Part shown: piece by piece, positions 1 through 8,563 of the stretch | How the letters are laid out: each line of letters starts with the position of its first letter | Numbering within the stretch: the first letter of the stretch is position 1 | Source: Desarmillaria ectypa | Lineage: Eukaryota > Basidiomycota > Agaricomycetes > Agaricales > Physalacriaceae | Reading direction: 5' to 3' | Assembly (NCBI GenBank): GCA_030407005.1 | Contig: JAUDYN010000016.1 | Location: 84,015 to 148,014, forward strand | DNA length: 64,000 nt | Notes under the pieces: model-generated | The model's database searches: none | Seen by the model: only the letters and a program-made list of their open reading frames with translations | What the model was told of the DNA's origin: nothing | Program-made: the position numbers and the translations under genes

Positions 1-1071
1 TACTGAATGCTAGACATCATGCAGAATGCCTCGATGGCGTATCATCCCCAGACCGATGGACAGACAGAGAGGGTCAATCAGGAGGTTGAAAAATATCTCT
101 GCATCTTTGTCAACCATAGACAGACCGACTGGGTAGCATGGCTACCTCTAGCTGAATTCGCCCACAATAACTGAATACACTCAGCTATGGGTAAAAGTCC
201 TTTCATGGTCCTATACGGACAGAATCCCTGACTCATTCCTGAGTCCATTCAGAAAACCAGCTTTGCAAATCCCGCAGCTGTCGACTTTACAGAAACTATG
301 GCCAAGGTCCATAGAGAAGTCCATGATGCCTTGGAAAAGGCAGCAGCGCAAATGAAGGCGCAATACGACAAGAGAAAACAGACTCCACAAGAGTATAAAA
401 TTGGCGACAAGGTTTGGTTAGATACTGCCAACCTTCATCTTCCACGACCAAAGAAGAAGCTCGATGACAAGCAAACAGGACCGTTTGAGATCATCAAAAA
501 GTCGGGAGCAGCAGCATACAGGTTGAAACTGCTGCCCCACTAGAAGATACACCCTCAGTTCAATGAGAAGTTGTTAACTCCTTATGTTGCACCTTTATTC
601 CCAAATCAAGAACAACTGCCACCTCCTCCTCCAGACCTCATTGACGGACAAGAAGAGTATGAAATTGAAGAAGTCTTGGACTCATGCACCCAAAAGGTAC
701 AATCCAAGAGAGGACAACCATCTAGGGAAGTCACGGACTACCTAGTCAAGTGGAAAGGATGGACCCATGAACACAATTCATGGGTTTGAGAAAATGAGAT
801 GATGAATGCCTTGGAAGCGATCCAAGAGTATCAGGCTAGTGTAAACCATGCCATATACACTCCAAAAATCGCAACCAAGAACAAGATAGTGGTCAAGATA
901 CTGGACCACGAATACTCAGAACACGGCGATGTAGCCTACCTCGCCAAAAGAAAAGATGGATATACCAAGTGGATTGTCAATCCAGATGAAGAAATATGGA
1001 AGAAACTGATTGATCAGTACTGGATCAGTCAAATCACAACACAGTTTGACACCCCTATAGAAGAACCTTAG
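1..1071 (+). pseudogene. Ty3/gypsy element X, 3' part of pol (integrase C-terminus and chromodomain), decayed
   Basis: The 3' end of a chromoviral polyprotein, cut by the window edge. Visible in order: the integrase core end ([18 protein letters not shown]), the linker/GPY-like part (IGDKVWLDTANLHLPRPKKK), a chromodomain (EYEIEEVLDS to YLVKWKGW) and a C-terminal module (VVKILDHEYSEHGDVAYLA). It matches the intact pol of element Z residue by residue but has in-frame stops, for example TGA near 172, 229, 541 and 787, where Z has CGA or TGG-type codons. The stop at 1069-1071 matches the normal pol stop. This is the right half of an element whose left half lies at 5412-6076 on the other strand. 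It is not expected to be functional. Confidence 0.9.
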
Positions 1072-1103
1072 CAGTCAGGACGACTGCTTTAACAAGGGGG
1101 TAA
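1070..1103 (+). promoter_or_regulatory. pol-stop hairpin and polypurine tract of element X
   Basis: A 7-bp perfect stem AGCAGTC/GACTGCT (1070-1088, loop AGGAC) overlaps the pol stop codon. It is followed by the polypurine tract AACAAGGGGGTAA directly against the LTR. The polypurine tract primes plus-strand DNA in this class of element. The hairpin recurs in Y, Z and U. Confidence 0.75.
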
Positions 1104-1526
1104 TGTTATGATTTTTCCATTATCTTATCTTATCCAAGTCATATCCATGACTCATCCATCTAATCTATCCTCAATTCTGACTCATATCCAACTACTTGCT
1201 GGCTACTACCCTCATTCTCACCATCTGTCACCCCAGACATTCTCCATTGGTTGTATGATCCTTCTAGACCACCATACTTTGACACCATTTATGCATGGAC
1301 TCTAGCATTTCATCTATATATAACACCGTAGAAATAGTATATAAACAGAGTAAACTACATAGTTGTACTCTATCTCTTGACTAAATTCAAATCATATACT
1401 CCTTACTCACACTACACTGAAGAACTAAAGCTTCTATCTCTCAACTTGGGTAACTGTTTGAATGTGTAACAGCCCAGAGGGATCAGCTGATGTTCCCAAG
1501 TCACATGCCCAAGGTGGTACCTAACA
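1104..1526 (+). repeat. 3' LTR of element X (423 bp)
   Basis: Runs from TGTTATGATTTTTCC to GGTACCTAACA (TG...CA). It is the same length and nearly the same sequence as the inverted LTR at 5654-6076, its partner. It holds a TATA box (TATATAAAC, about 1338) and, 34 nt after the first T of that box, the predicted RNA start ATCTCTTGACTAA (1372-1384). That 13-mer is complementary to the primer-binding site beside the other LTR. Confidence 0.93.
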
Positions 1527-1531
1527 CTGAC
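1527..1531 (+). other. Target-site duplication CTGAC of element X (right copy)
   Basis: CTGAC follows the CA end of the LTR. The left copy is at 6077-6081 on the minus strand, outside the partner LTR. Both lie at the same point of the Y RNase H coding sequence (EAD/SSDGAIG). Confidence 0.9.
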
Positions 1532-3423
1532 TCCAGTGATGGAGCCATAGGTGCAGTCCTGAGTCAGGAACAGAATGGGAAATGGAGGCCAGTCGCCTTC
1601 ATGTCCAAAGCATTAACAGCTACTGAACACAACTATGAGATTTACAACAAAGAGTTGCTGGCCATAATGCTTGCACTAGAGGGATGGTGCCATTATCTAA
1701 TGGGCACCAAAGAAGAGGTCAAAATCTGTTCTGACTCTGGAGCACTTCTGCACCCTTATACTACCTACAGGGGACAAACAGACCAAGCATATAACAGATG
1801 CTACTCAACATAAGAACCAGTGGGATCAAGGAATCACTCAGAAGGAACAAATCCTGGATTACAATAGATGGGTCTATATTCCATGAGATGACTCTCTGAG
1901 GAAACATCATTTCCCAATATCATGACCACATCATGGCTGGACACCCAGGGATAGCCAAAACTGCTGAACTAGTACTCAGAGAATACTGGTGCCCAAAACT
2001 TTGAAAAGACATTGAAACATACATCAAGGGTTGCAAAACCTGTCAATGAACAAAAAGCAATACACAGGCTAAAGCTGCTCCACTACATCCCAATACCATT
2101 CCCACTTCTCCCTGGACACATATCTCAGTCAATATGATCACAGGGCCCCCAGAGTCTGATGGCTATGATGCATTATTAGTCATTGTAGACTGATTCTCAA
2201 AAGCAATCATCCCTGTCGCTTGTCACGAAGAATTATACGCAGAAAGATGGGCTCGAATCCTCTGCAACTACATGTATACAAAGCATGGAATGCCTCAGGT
2301 TGTCATTTCGGATTGGGGACCTCAATTCATTTCCATTTTCATGAAAGAACTATACCAAATGCTAAATATCACCCAAAATGCATCCACAGCCTATCACCCA
2401 CAAACCGATGGACAAACCAAATAAGTGAATCAAGAGATTGAAAAATATCTCCAAATATTCGTCAATCATCATCAAACCGATTGGAATGAATGGTTACCAT
2501 TGGCCAAATTTGCCCATAATAATCATATTCACTTGGCAATGGGAAAAAGTCCCTTCATGACTTTATATGGACAAAACCCACAAAACCTTCCAGATTCTAG
2601 TTGAACAACTCCATTCATTAACCCAGCGGCCATGGAATTGACCGAAACCATGGTGCAAGTACACAAAGAAGTGTACAATGCATTAGAGAAAGTGGTGATA
2701 CAAATGAAACACCAATATAACAAAGGAAAACAACCGGCATGAGAATATCAAGTAGGCGACAAAGTCTGGCTTGATACCACCAATCTTCATCTTCCCTGAC
2801 CAAAGAAGAAGCTTGATGACAAATGAATGGGACCATTCCTAATTCTTGAAAAAGCCAGCGCCTTAGCATACAAGCTGAAGTTACCATCTCACTGGAAAAT
2901 TCACCCCCGATTCAATGAGAAGTTACTTACCCCTTATATTGAACCTTCATTCCCGAACCAACAACAACCGCCATCTCCTCCTCCTGATCTTGTCGATGGA
3001 CAAGAAGAATATAAGATTGAAGAAGTGTTAGATTCCTGAACCCATCAGGTACAAGGAAAAAGAGGGCAACCATCCAAAGAAGTAATGGACTACTTTGTCA
3101 AGTGGAAAGGATGGACCCGAGAACACAACTCTTGGGTATGAGAAACCAAGATGAACAACACCCAGAAAGCGATTGCAGAGTACAAAAAGAACATTAATCA
3201 AACTCTGCACTCTACCAAAATCATAACCAAGGACAAGATAGTGGTCAAAATACTTGACCATGAATACTCCAATAATGGTGATGTGGCATACCTTGCCCAA
3301 TGAAAGGATGGACTCTGGAAATGGATCATTAATCCGGACCAATGCCAATGGACAACATTAATCAATCAATACTGGATCGATCAAATTGAATCACAACTTG
3401 AAACCCCACAAGAAGAACCTTAG
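1532..3423 (+). pseudogene. Element Y, right half of pol (RNase H, integrase, chromodomain), decayed
   Basis: Coding relic starting inside RNase H (SSDGAIGAVLSQEQNGKW), then the integrase zinc-binding region, the integrase core and the chromodomain (YFVKWKGW), ending at a stop at 3421-3423. Compared with Z, a block of roughly 240 nt between the RNase H end and the integrase N-terminus is missing near 1730-1760. Many stops replace Arg or Gln codons (for example TGA near 2190, 2748, 2824 and 3138). The left half of the same element lies on the minus strand at 6077-6891 and 15383-19720. Confidence 0.88.
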
Positions 3424-3455
3424 CAGTCATGACGACTGCTTTAACAAGGGGGTAA
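3422..3455 (+). promoter_or_regulatory. pol-stop hairpin and polypurine tract of element Y
   Basis: Stem AGCAGTC/GACTGCT (3422-3440, loop ATGAC), then AACAAGGGGGTAA against the LTR. Same layout as in X, Z and U. Confidence 0.7.
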
Positions 3456-3837
3456 TGTTATGATTTTTCCATTTTCCTTATCTTATCACAACATCTTATC
3501 ACTATTGTCACTCATTCATTGATAACACCATCGATTCCCTCATGCTGTCATCCAAATTCCACCACCTGACCATGGAAACACTCAACTCGCACTGCAACCA
3601 TCCAGTTCACAAACCATATACACATGGACAAATGCTATTATTAGTCTCCTAGTTGTAGTATATAAGTAGGACACTTATCATGTATATTCTCCATCTTCCA
3701 ACTAAACTTAAACAATATACTCTTCTTCACCTATCCAAAGATCTGTGCCACACTCTTATTACAGGTGACTGTCTGAACATGAGACAGCCCAAGAGTGGCA
3801 CTCGATCCCAAGATCATGTGAGAACAAGGTCCTAACA
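3456..3837 (+). repeat. 3' LTR of element Y (382 bp)
   Basis: TGTTATGATTTTTCC to GGTCCTAACA. The partner is the 382-bp LTR at 19721-20102 on the minus strand. A TATA box (TATATAAG, about 3659) is followed at 34 nt by the self-primer ATCTTCCAACTAA (3693-3705). The flanking 3838-3842 GGCTG matches AGCTG next to the partner LTR (one transition). Confidence 0.9.
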
Positions 3838-4026
3838 GGCTGGTAGATTTAACCCACTGATGGTGTCACATCTAAGTTCTAGCTCTACCAGTTGCTTACT
3901 GCATTTCACTATCAGCTTGAAGCCTCAGCTATAGTCCTCTATGTATCACTAGTATAGGATAGATGTGCAATAGTATTGTTACAAAATCGCAAAATCTAGG
4001 TGTGAATGCATAGACAGCATATCATC
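3838..4026 (-). repeat. 5' end of a W-family LTR (W2), inverted fragment
   Basis: About 189 bp that, reverse-complemented, match the first part of the W LTR (4049-4240). It ends where Y inserted. The rest of this LTR continues at 20103-21256 on the plus strand, on the other side of Y. The two parts were once contiguous; an inversion now separates them. Confidence 0.8.
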
Positions 4027-4048
4027 AGCCTGTCAAATTATCCCGGTG
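4027..4048. other. Inversion junction spacer
   Basis: 22 bp between the inverted W2 start and the W1 LTR. It forms the centre of an approximately 190-bp-arm inverted repeat. I see no coding or repeat match in it. It probably marks an inversion breakpoint. Confidence 0.5.
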
Positions 4049-5406
4049 ATATGCCATCTACGCATTCACACCTAGATTTTGCGATTTTGTAACAATACTA
4101 TTGCACATCTATCCTATACTAGTGATACATAGAGGACTATAGCTGAGGCTTCGAGCTGATAGTTAAAAGCAGTAAGCAACTGGTAGAGCCAGGACTTAGA
4201 TGCAACACCATTAGTGGGTTAAATCTACCAGCCGGCCAGACTAGTAACTCGAATGCTAGCAGGACTAAGTGAAATACAGCCACTAGCAAACGAAGGATGC
4301 TACTAGCACACAAAAACCAGGAGCAGAGTACACAGATCTCGTCAAGTTCTGTCACTAGCAGCCCAGACTGGGCATAAACGCCTAAGTCAGGATAACTAGT
4401 CACATGGCAATCTTGAAACAGGACTTAGAAATAAATTAGGAATGGATTAACCTTGAGCCCAGATCCGACTATTTCGATATAGATCTCTTATGATTGATGC
4501 TAGTGGAGCCAGACTGCACCCTCGATCATGATCGGATAGCTGTTACAGGCACCAATATCCGGATATCCATATAACCACGTTACTAGGGCATGTAGTTGTG
4601 CCAAGGGTGCGGAAAGACCAACTGTGGAGTCTCTAGACCGAATATTTGAAAAGAAAACAGACTAGACCGACTACTGTATGATTATTCACCATTATTCGTG
4701 ACTAGCCAAGAAATCCTTACCAATATACCCTATACCCAGATGATATTTATAGTTTTGCCTCAGTAGTATATAAGTAGTGGGATGGGCGCTCGTGCAAAGC
4801 AGGCAAGCCATCCCCGCAGTTGAGCCCTCACTGGTAGTAACTGGTGTCCCCAATTAAAGGCATTTGTGCTTAACCTCGACGAAGTGATTAATAGTTGCTA
4901 AGCCACCCATAGTATTGCATTGAATTGAAGTCCATTAGAGTCACTGTTGTGTCCTGCAAAGGTCCGGAGTGTTTTGAAGTTAGTTCAAGCAAAGTTCTCG
5001 GAGTTATAGTTTATTCTTAGGCCAAGAGCGCCACTAGTTAGCCAAGAGTGTGACTAGTCAAGTGTTTATCACTTGTAGGAAGCAGTATAGGGCCAAGGGT
5101 GCCACCAGTCTGAAGCAGTTTCAGTCAGAACGAGCGCAGTAGCTCAAACCAAGTCACTCTTATCCAATTGTGTCTTACCCACCCCACTAGTACGAGTAGT
5201 ACTTTGTATAAACTCACTAGTAATGAATAAAACGCCTTTAAGACAATTGTACTTGATTATTGAAGTCTGCAGAGTGCTTCCATCGTACTCGAAACCGCCC
5301 GAATTCAATATTGGTGATTAAGTGTAGAGTAGTAAGAGGTTTAGTGTGATTGGTGTTCATTGCCATTCCCTAATTCTTTTGTCACTCGCCGTTACCAAGC
5401 ACATCA
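4049..5406 (+). repeat. Solo LTR of family W (W1, 1358 bp)
   Basis: Long LTR running TGATATGCCATC to ACCAAGCACATCA. The ends are fixed by comparison with W2 (diverges after 21256) and W3 (61803-63165). A TATA box (TATATAAG) is near 4769. Flanks CCGG (4045-4048) and CCAG (5407-5410) look like a 4-bp duplication with one CpG transition. No W internal region is present anywhere in the window. An 88-codon minus-strand ORF within it (4137-4403) is shared with W3, but it lies in an LTR and I do not call it a gene. Confidence 0.82.
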
Positions 5407-5411
5407 CCAGG

Positions 5412-5653
5412 TGTCTAGGGGGTCAGGGGGGTGGTTGTGGTTGGCAAGCCCGCCTTTGCTGGAGCAGGGCTCGAAGTTCTTCTTTGTATAAGAGTACGGC
5501 AAGGACCATAAAGAATGTTAATAGTATGGTGCCACTGATAGCGATGCTGAGGGAAACAGTGTGGGGTTCTTGTCTGTTGTTTTCTTCTTCAGGCATGAAG
5601 AAGGGCTTCTTTATGGCTAGCATTGAAGAAGTGGAAGGAAATCTCTTGACTAA
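5412..5653 (-). pseudogene. Element X, 5' internal region with small transmembrane ORF0
   Basis: Leader of X just inside its 5' LTR. ORF0 runs 5596 to 5423 on the minus strand: start MPEEEN, one hydrophobic helix (AISGTILLTFFMVLAVLLY), then KEELRALLQQ. The same layout occurs in Z (7378-7668) and Y (19529-19660). The 13 nt beside the LTR (5641-5653) form the self-priming primer-binding site. The element stops at the inversion or W1 insertion point, so gag is missing here. Confidence 0.75.
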
Positions 5654-6076
5654 TGTTAGGTACTGCCTTGGGCACATGACTTGGGAACATCAGCTGATCT
5701 CTCTGGGCTGTTACATGTTCGAACAGTTACCCAAGTTGAGAGATAGAAGCTTTAGTTCTTTAGTGTAGTGCAAGTAAGAAGTATATGATTTGAATTTAGT
5801 CAAGAGATAGAGTACAACTATGTAGTTTACTCTGTTTATATACTATTTCTATGGCATTATATATAGATGAAATGCTAGAGTCCATGCATAAATGGTGTCG
5901 AAGTATGGTGGTCTAGAAGGATCATACAACCAATGGAGAATGTCTGGGGTGACAGATGGTGAGAATGAGGGTAGTAGCCAGCAAGTAGTTGGATATGAGT
6001 CAGAATTGAGGATAGATTAGATGGATGAGTCATGGATATGACTCGGATAAGATAAGATAATGGAAAAATCATAACA
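5654..6076 (-). repeat. 5' LTR of element X (423 bp)
   Basis: Reverse-oriented copy of the LTR at 1104-1526, same length, very few differences (their 65-codon chance ORFs differ at two residues). It is flanked on the outside by GTCAG (6077-6081), the complement of CTGAC. Confidence 0.93.
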
Positions 6077-6081
6077 GTCAG
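6077..6081 (-). other. Target-site duplication of element X (left copy)
   Basis: CTGAC on the minus strand. It matches 1527-1531 although the two copies now lie about 4.5 kb apart in opposite orientation. Confidence 0.9.
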
Positions 6082-6891
6082 CTTCCACTCAGAATTTCCC
6101 TTTGTCAGAGGGGATTGTTAAGATGACCTTTGTTGTCATCTGCATCTTGAGCTGCACAAATGCTTGCTCTTGTTCTAGTCCCCAACTCCATTCAGCTTTC
6201 CTGGTTAGTTGCATAAGAGGTCAAATGATTTTAGAATAATTGCATATGAATTTCTGATAGAAATTGGTGAATCCAAGGAATGACTGAAGTTCCTTTTTCT
6301 TGTTAGGAGTTGGCCATTTGGTGATCCCGGCCACTTTGACAGGGTCCATGCGAATTGCATCCTGGCTGATAATAACCCCCAAATACTCGGTTTCAAGTAC
6401 TTCAAACTCACACTTCTCTGCTTTGAGAAATAGCTTGTTTTCTGTTAGTCATTGAAGGACTTGTCATATGATGGATCAGTGTTTGTCTATTCCTTTGGTG
6501 AAGATGAGAATATCATCAAGGTAGATTGTAACTTTTCCCCCAGTGATTAAATCTTTGAATATATTGTTCATCATCTACTGGAAAGTGATTGGTGAGTTTG
6601 TGAGACCAAAGAACATCACCATAGGCTCAAAGCGCCCTCAGTTGGTTTGGAATGCCGCTTTTTCTTCATCTCTATCTCGGATTCATATGTTATTGTATCC
6701 CCATCATACATCCAGTTTGGAGAATTAATTTGCTCCTTGTAATTTGTCAATGAGTTCCGAAATTAAGGGAAGAGGGTAACAATTCTTGATCATCATTTCA
6801 TTCAGCTTTCTGTAGTCCTGGACAGGACAAAGAGATCCATCTTTCTTTTTGATGAAGAAAAAGGGGGAGGCAAAGGGAGACTTTGAAGTGC
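6082..6891 (-). pseudogene. Element Y, reverse transcriptase fragment
   Basis: Minus-strand RT relic, from SKSPFASP...FFIKKKDGS through the YLDDILIF region to the RT/RNase H junction (KGKF.VEAD). It ends exactly where X inserted (6076/6077). Its N-terminal side continues at 15383 after the Z insertion: the codons for ENLESG and for CTSKSPFAS are split by Z. Decayed, with several stops. Confidence 0.88.
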
Positions 6892-6896
6892 AAATT
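6892..6896 (+). other. Target-site duplication AAATT of element Z (left)
   Basis: AAATT before the TG of the 5' LTR. An identical copy is at 15378-15382. Confidence 0.95.
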
Positions 6897-7318
6897 TGTT
6901 ACGATTTTTCCTTATCTTATCTTATCCGAGTCATATCCATGACTCATCCATCTAATCTAGTCCAGAAACCGACTCGTATCCAGATATTCGCCGACGACCA
7001 CCCTCTTTCTCACCATCTGTCACCCTAGACGACTATCATTGGTTCTATGATCCTCCCGGATCGTCCTACTTCAACACCGTTTGTGCATGGACCGTAGCGT
7101 TTCATCTAAATATAACGCCGTAGGAATACTATATAAACAGAGTATATTAGACCATTGTACTCTATCTCTTGTTTTAATTAACACTATAAACTCCTTACTC
7201 GCACTACACTAAAGACTATTAGCGTAGTTCTCTCACTTGGGTGATCGTTCGAACGCGTAACGGCCCAGAGAGGATCAGCTGACGGTCCCAAGTCACGTGC
7301 CCAAGGCGGTGCCTAACA
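6897..7318 (+). repeat. 5' LTR of intact element Z (422 bp)
   Basis: TGTTACGATTTTTCC to GTGCCTAACA. It differs from the 3' LTR at only two sites (7094 G vs 15153 A; 7120 G vs 15179 A), both CpG to CpA. It is CpG-rich, unlike the older copies. U3 contains the TATA box and R starts near 7164. Confidence 0.97.
7130..7176 (+). promoter_or_regulatory. Z promoter: TATA box and predicted RNA start / self-primer
   Basis: TATATAAA at 7130-7137. The 13-mer ATCTCTTGTTTTA at 7164-7176 starts 34 nt after the first T. The same 34-nt spacing holds in X, Y and U, and in X, Y and Z this 13-mer is complementary to the primer-binding site. The RNA 5' end is therefore inferred to be at or just before 7164. Confidence 0.7.
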
Positions 7319-7331
7319 TAAAACAAGAGAT
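7319..7331 (+). other. Self-priming primer-binding site of Z
   Basis: TAAAACAAGAGAT directly after the LTR is the exact reverse complement of 7164-7176. I see no TGG-type tRNA 3' end complement. The arrangement is that of Tf1/sushi-type self-priming, in which the folded-back 5' end of the mRNA primes reverse transcription. Confidence 0.8.
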
Positions 7332-7377
7332 TTCTAACCAACTTTTCTTCTATTACGCTAGCCGTATAGAAGATCTC

Positions 7378-7668
7378 ATGTCCAGAGAAGACAGAAACTC
7401 TCAAGAACCCCGAACCGTGTCCCTCGGTGTCGCCATTGGCAGTGCCATACTACTATCCTTCTTTACGGTCCTCGCCGTACTTATATACAAGGAAGAACTC
7501 CGGGCCTTGCTAAGAAGGCAACCCCGGAGACCAGAACCAGAACCCCGTTCCGTCCTGCCCACCACACATGACCTTCCCTGGGGGATACCCCCCGCAAGAT
7601 TGGGAGAACGAGAGGAACTACCACTCGTTCACCCCCGGGCCCTCCTCCTCCTCCGAGGAGAGCACTAA
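7378..7668 (+). CDS. Z ORF0: small single-pass membrane protein upstream of gag
   Basis: 96 codons from ATG 7378 (MSREDRNSQEP). One strong hydrophobic helix follows (AIGSAILLSFFTVLAVLIY), then the basic/acidic motif KEELRALLRRQPRRP. The start and helix-plus-EELRA pattern is kept in X (MPEEEN start) and Y (MPEER start). In Y the frame ends soon after the motif, so the Z tail after about residue 50 may be incidental. There is no match to envelope or any protein I know. The reading frame opens further upstream, into the LTR, but without ATG. Role unknown; perhaps membrane targeting or a leader ORF controlling gag translation. Confidence 0.5.
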   Translation: MSREDRNSQEPRTVSLGVAIGSAILLSFFTVLAVLIYKEELRALLRRQPRRPEPEPRSVLPTTHDLPWGIPPARLGEREELPLVHPRALLLLRGEH

Positions 7669-8563
7669 TTCGCGGCCCCCGTCTCAGGGGATCGCAGAAC
7701 TTCGGGCTCAGATTGCCCGAAACGCTCTCGCCTATAACGCGAGAGCCCTCCTCCTCCGGAGCCGGATGGAACGATCCACCGTTGCAATGGAGCAACCAAC
7801 ACTCGATCCCGAGGAGACCGAGGAACACGAGGGGGACGTATGGTCTGATGGGGATGAACCCCCGCCCCCATACCCCGGTCCCCCCCCTCGTCCAAGAACC
7901 CCCGCCCCTTGCCCATCTGGGCGAAGGTCTGACTCCTCGTCGCCCAACAGCGACAGCAACAGCGGATCCGACTCCAGCGGATCCGATGAACCCCGACACC
8001 CCGACGATCCCGGCATGGATCGGACCCACCCCTACGGCCCCTGGAGCCGTGAGCGGTGGCCAAGCAAGGAAGAGTTCTCCCTCTCCTCCCTCCCCGTCAT
8101 TGAAATCTCCGATGACGAGTCCGACGACGGCCTCGTCGGAAACCACACCCAGGCCGCTCCCCAGGCCCCCGATGATCCCTTCAACTCCGATGGGCTCGAT
8201 TACACGTGGCCAGAACTCTCCGACTACGATCGGAGAATATTCGGTCCCTACCGGACCGCAGCATGGGAAATTTGACGAAGGGACGTCGAAGCCCAAGACC
8301 TCTGGGAAGAACCCAGAATGGAAATGGATGAGTGGCTTGCCCTTAACAGGGGCGACCCCATCCGGGTACCAATGGAAGGCCCTAGCAACGCCAGGGCCCT
8401 CATCGTCAATCACCGGATTCGCGCCAATCGCGACCAGTCAATCTTCGGACCCGCAGCAGGGGATCATTTTCCAGGGTTATTACCCAGGACCCCACAGGAG
8501 CAACGAGAGCTGGACAGGACCCTCCAGCATCTCTGGAGGTTGGAGATGGCACGAGAAGATTGA
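7568..8563 (+). CDS. Z ORF1: acidic, Pro/Ser/Asp-rich protein overlapping gag frame, interrupted by one TGA
   Basis: A frame different from the gag core frame. ATG 7568 (MTFPGGYPPQDWENERNY), acidic low-complexity middle (SDGDEPPPPYPGPPP; VIEISDDESDDG), stop TGA at 8273-8275, then the same frame continues open to 8563 (MEMDEWLALNRGDP ... TLQHLWRLEMARED). Y has the corresponding frame with conserved words: DYKWPKLSD vs DYTWPELSD, PFRTAAWEL vs PYRTAAWEI, then DVEA and MDEWFALNRGNP. Conservation across the TGA suggests the stop is a recent CGA to TGA change. The long frame-0 ORF overlaps this whole stretch, and it is unclear which product is made. No known domain recognised. Confidence 0.5.

Noticed and set aside
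1108..1305. 65-codon ORF at the start of the X LTRs (also 5875-6072 minus)
   Set aside because: LTR U3 sequence; the matching copy is simply the partner LTR.
4137..4403. 88-codon hydrophobic ORF shared by W1 and W3 (also 62857-63075)
   Set aside because: It is inside an LTR, antisense to it, and identical only because the two LTR halves are near-identical copies. No independent evidence of coding.
4027..5410. Terminal inverted repeats of a DNA transposon at 3838-4240
   Set aside because: The arms are the starts of two LTRs of the same family facing each other; one arm continues on the other side of element Y.
7319..7345. Ordinary tRNA primer-binding site after the Z LTR
   Set aside because: No TGG complement of a CCA end, whereas a 13-nt perfect match to the element's own RNA start exists and co-varies in X and Y.
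7481..8413. 310-codon minus-strand ORF inside Z
   Set aside because: It lies antisense to gag in GC-rich low-complexity sequence, has no recognisable domain, and is not kept in Y. A shadow of the plus-strand frames.
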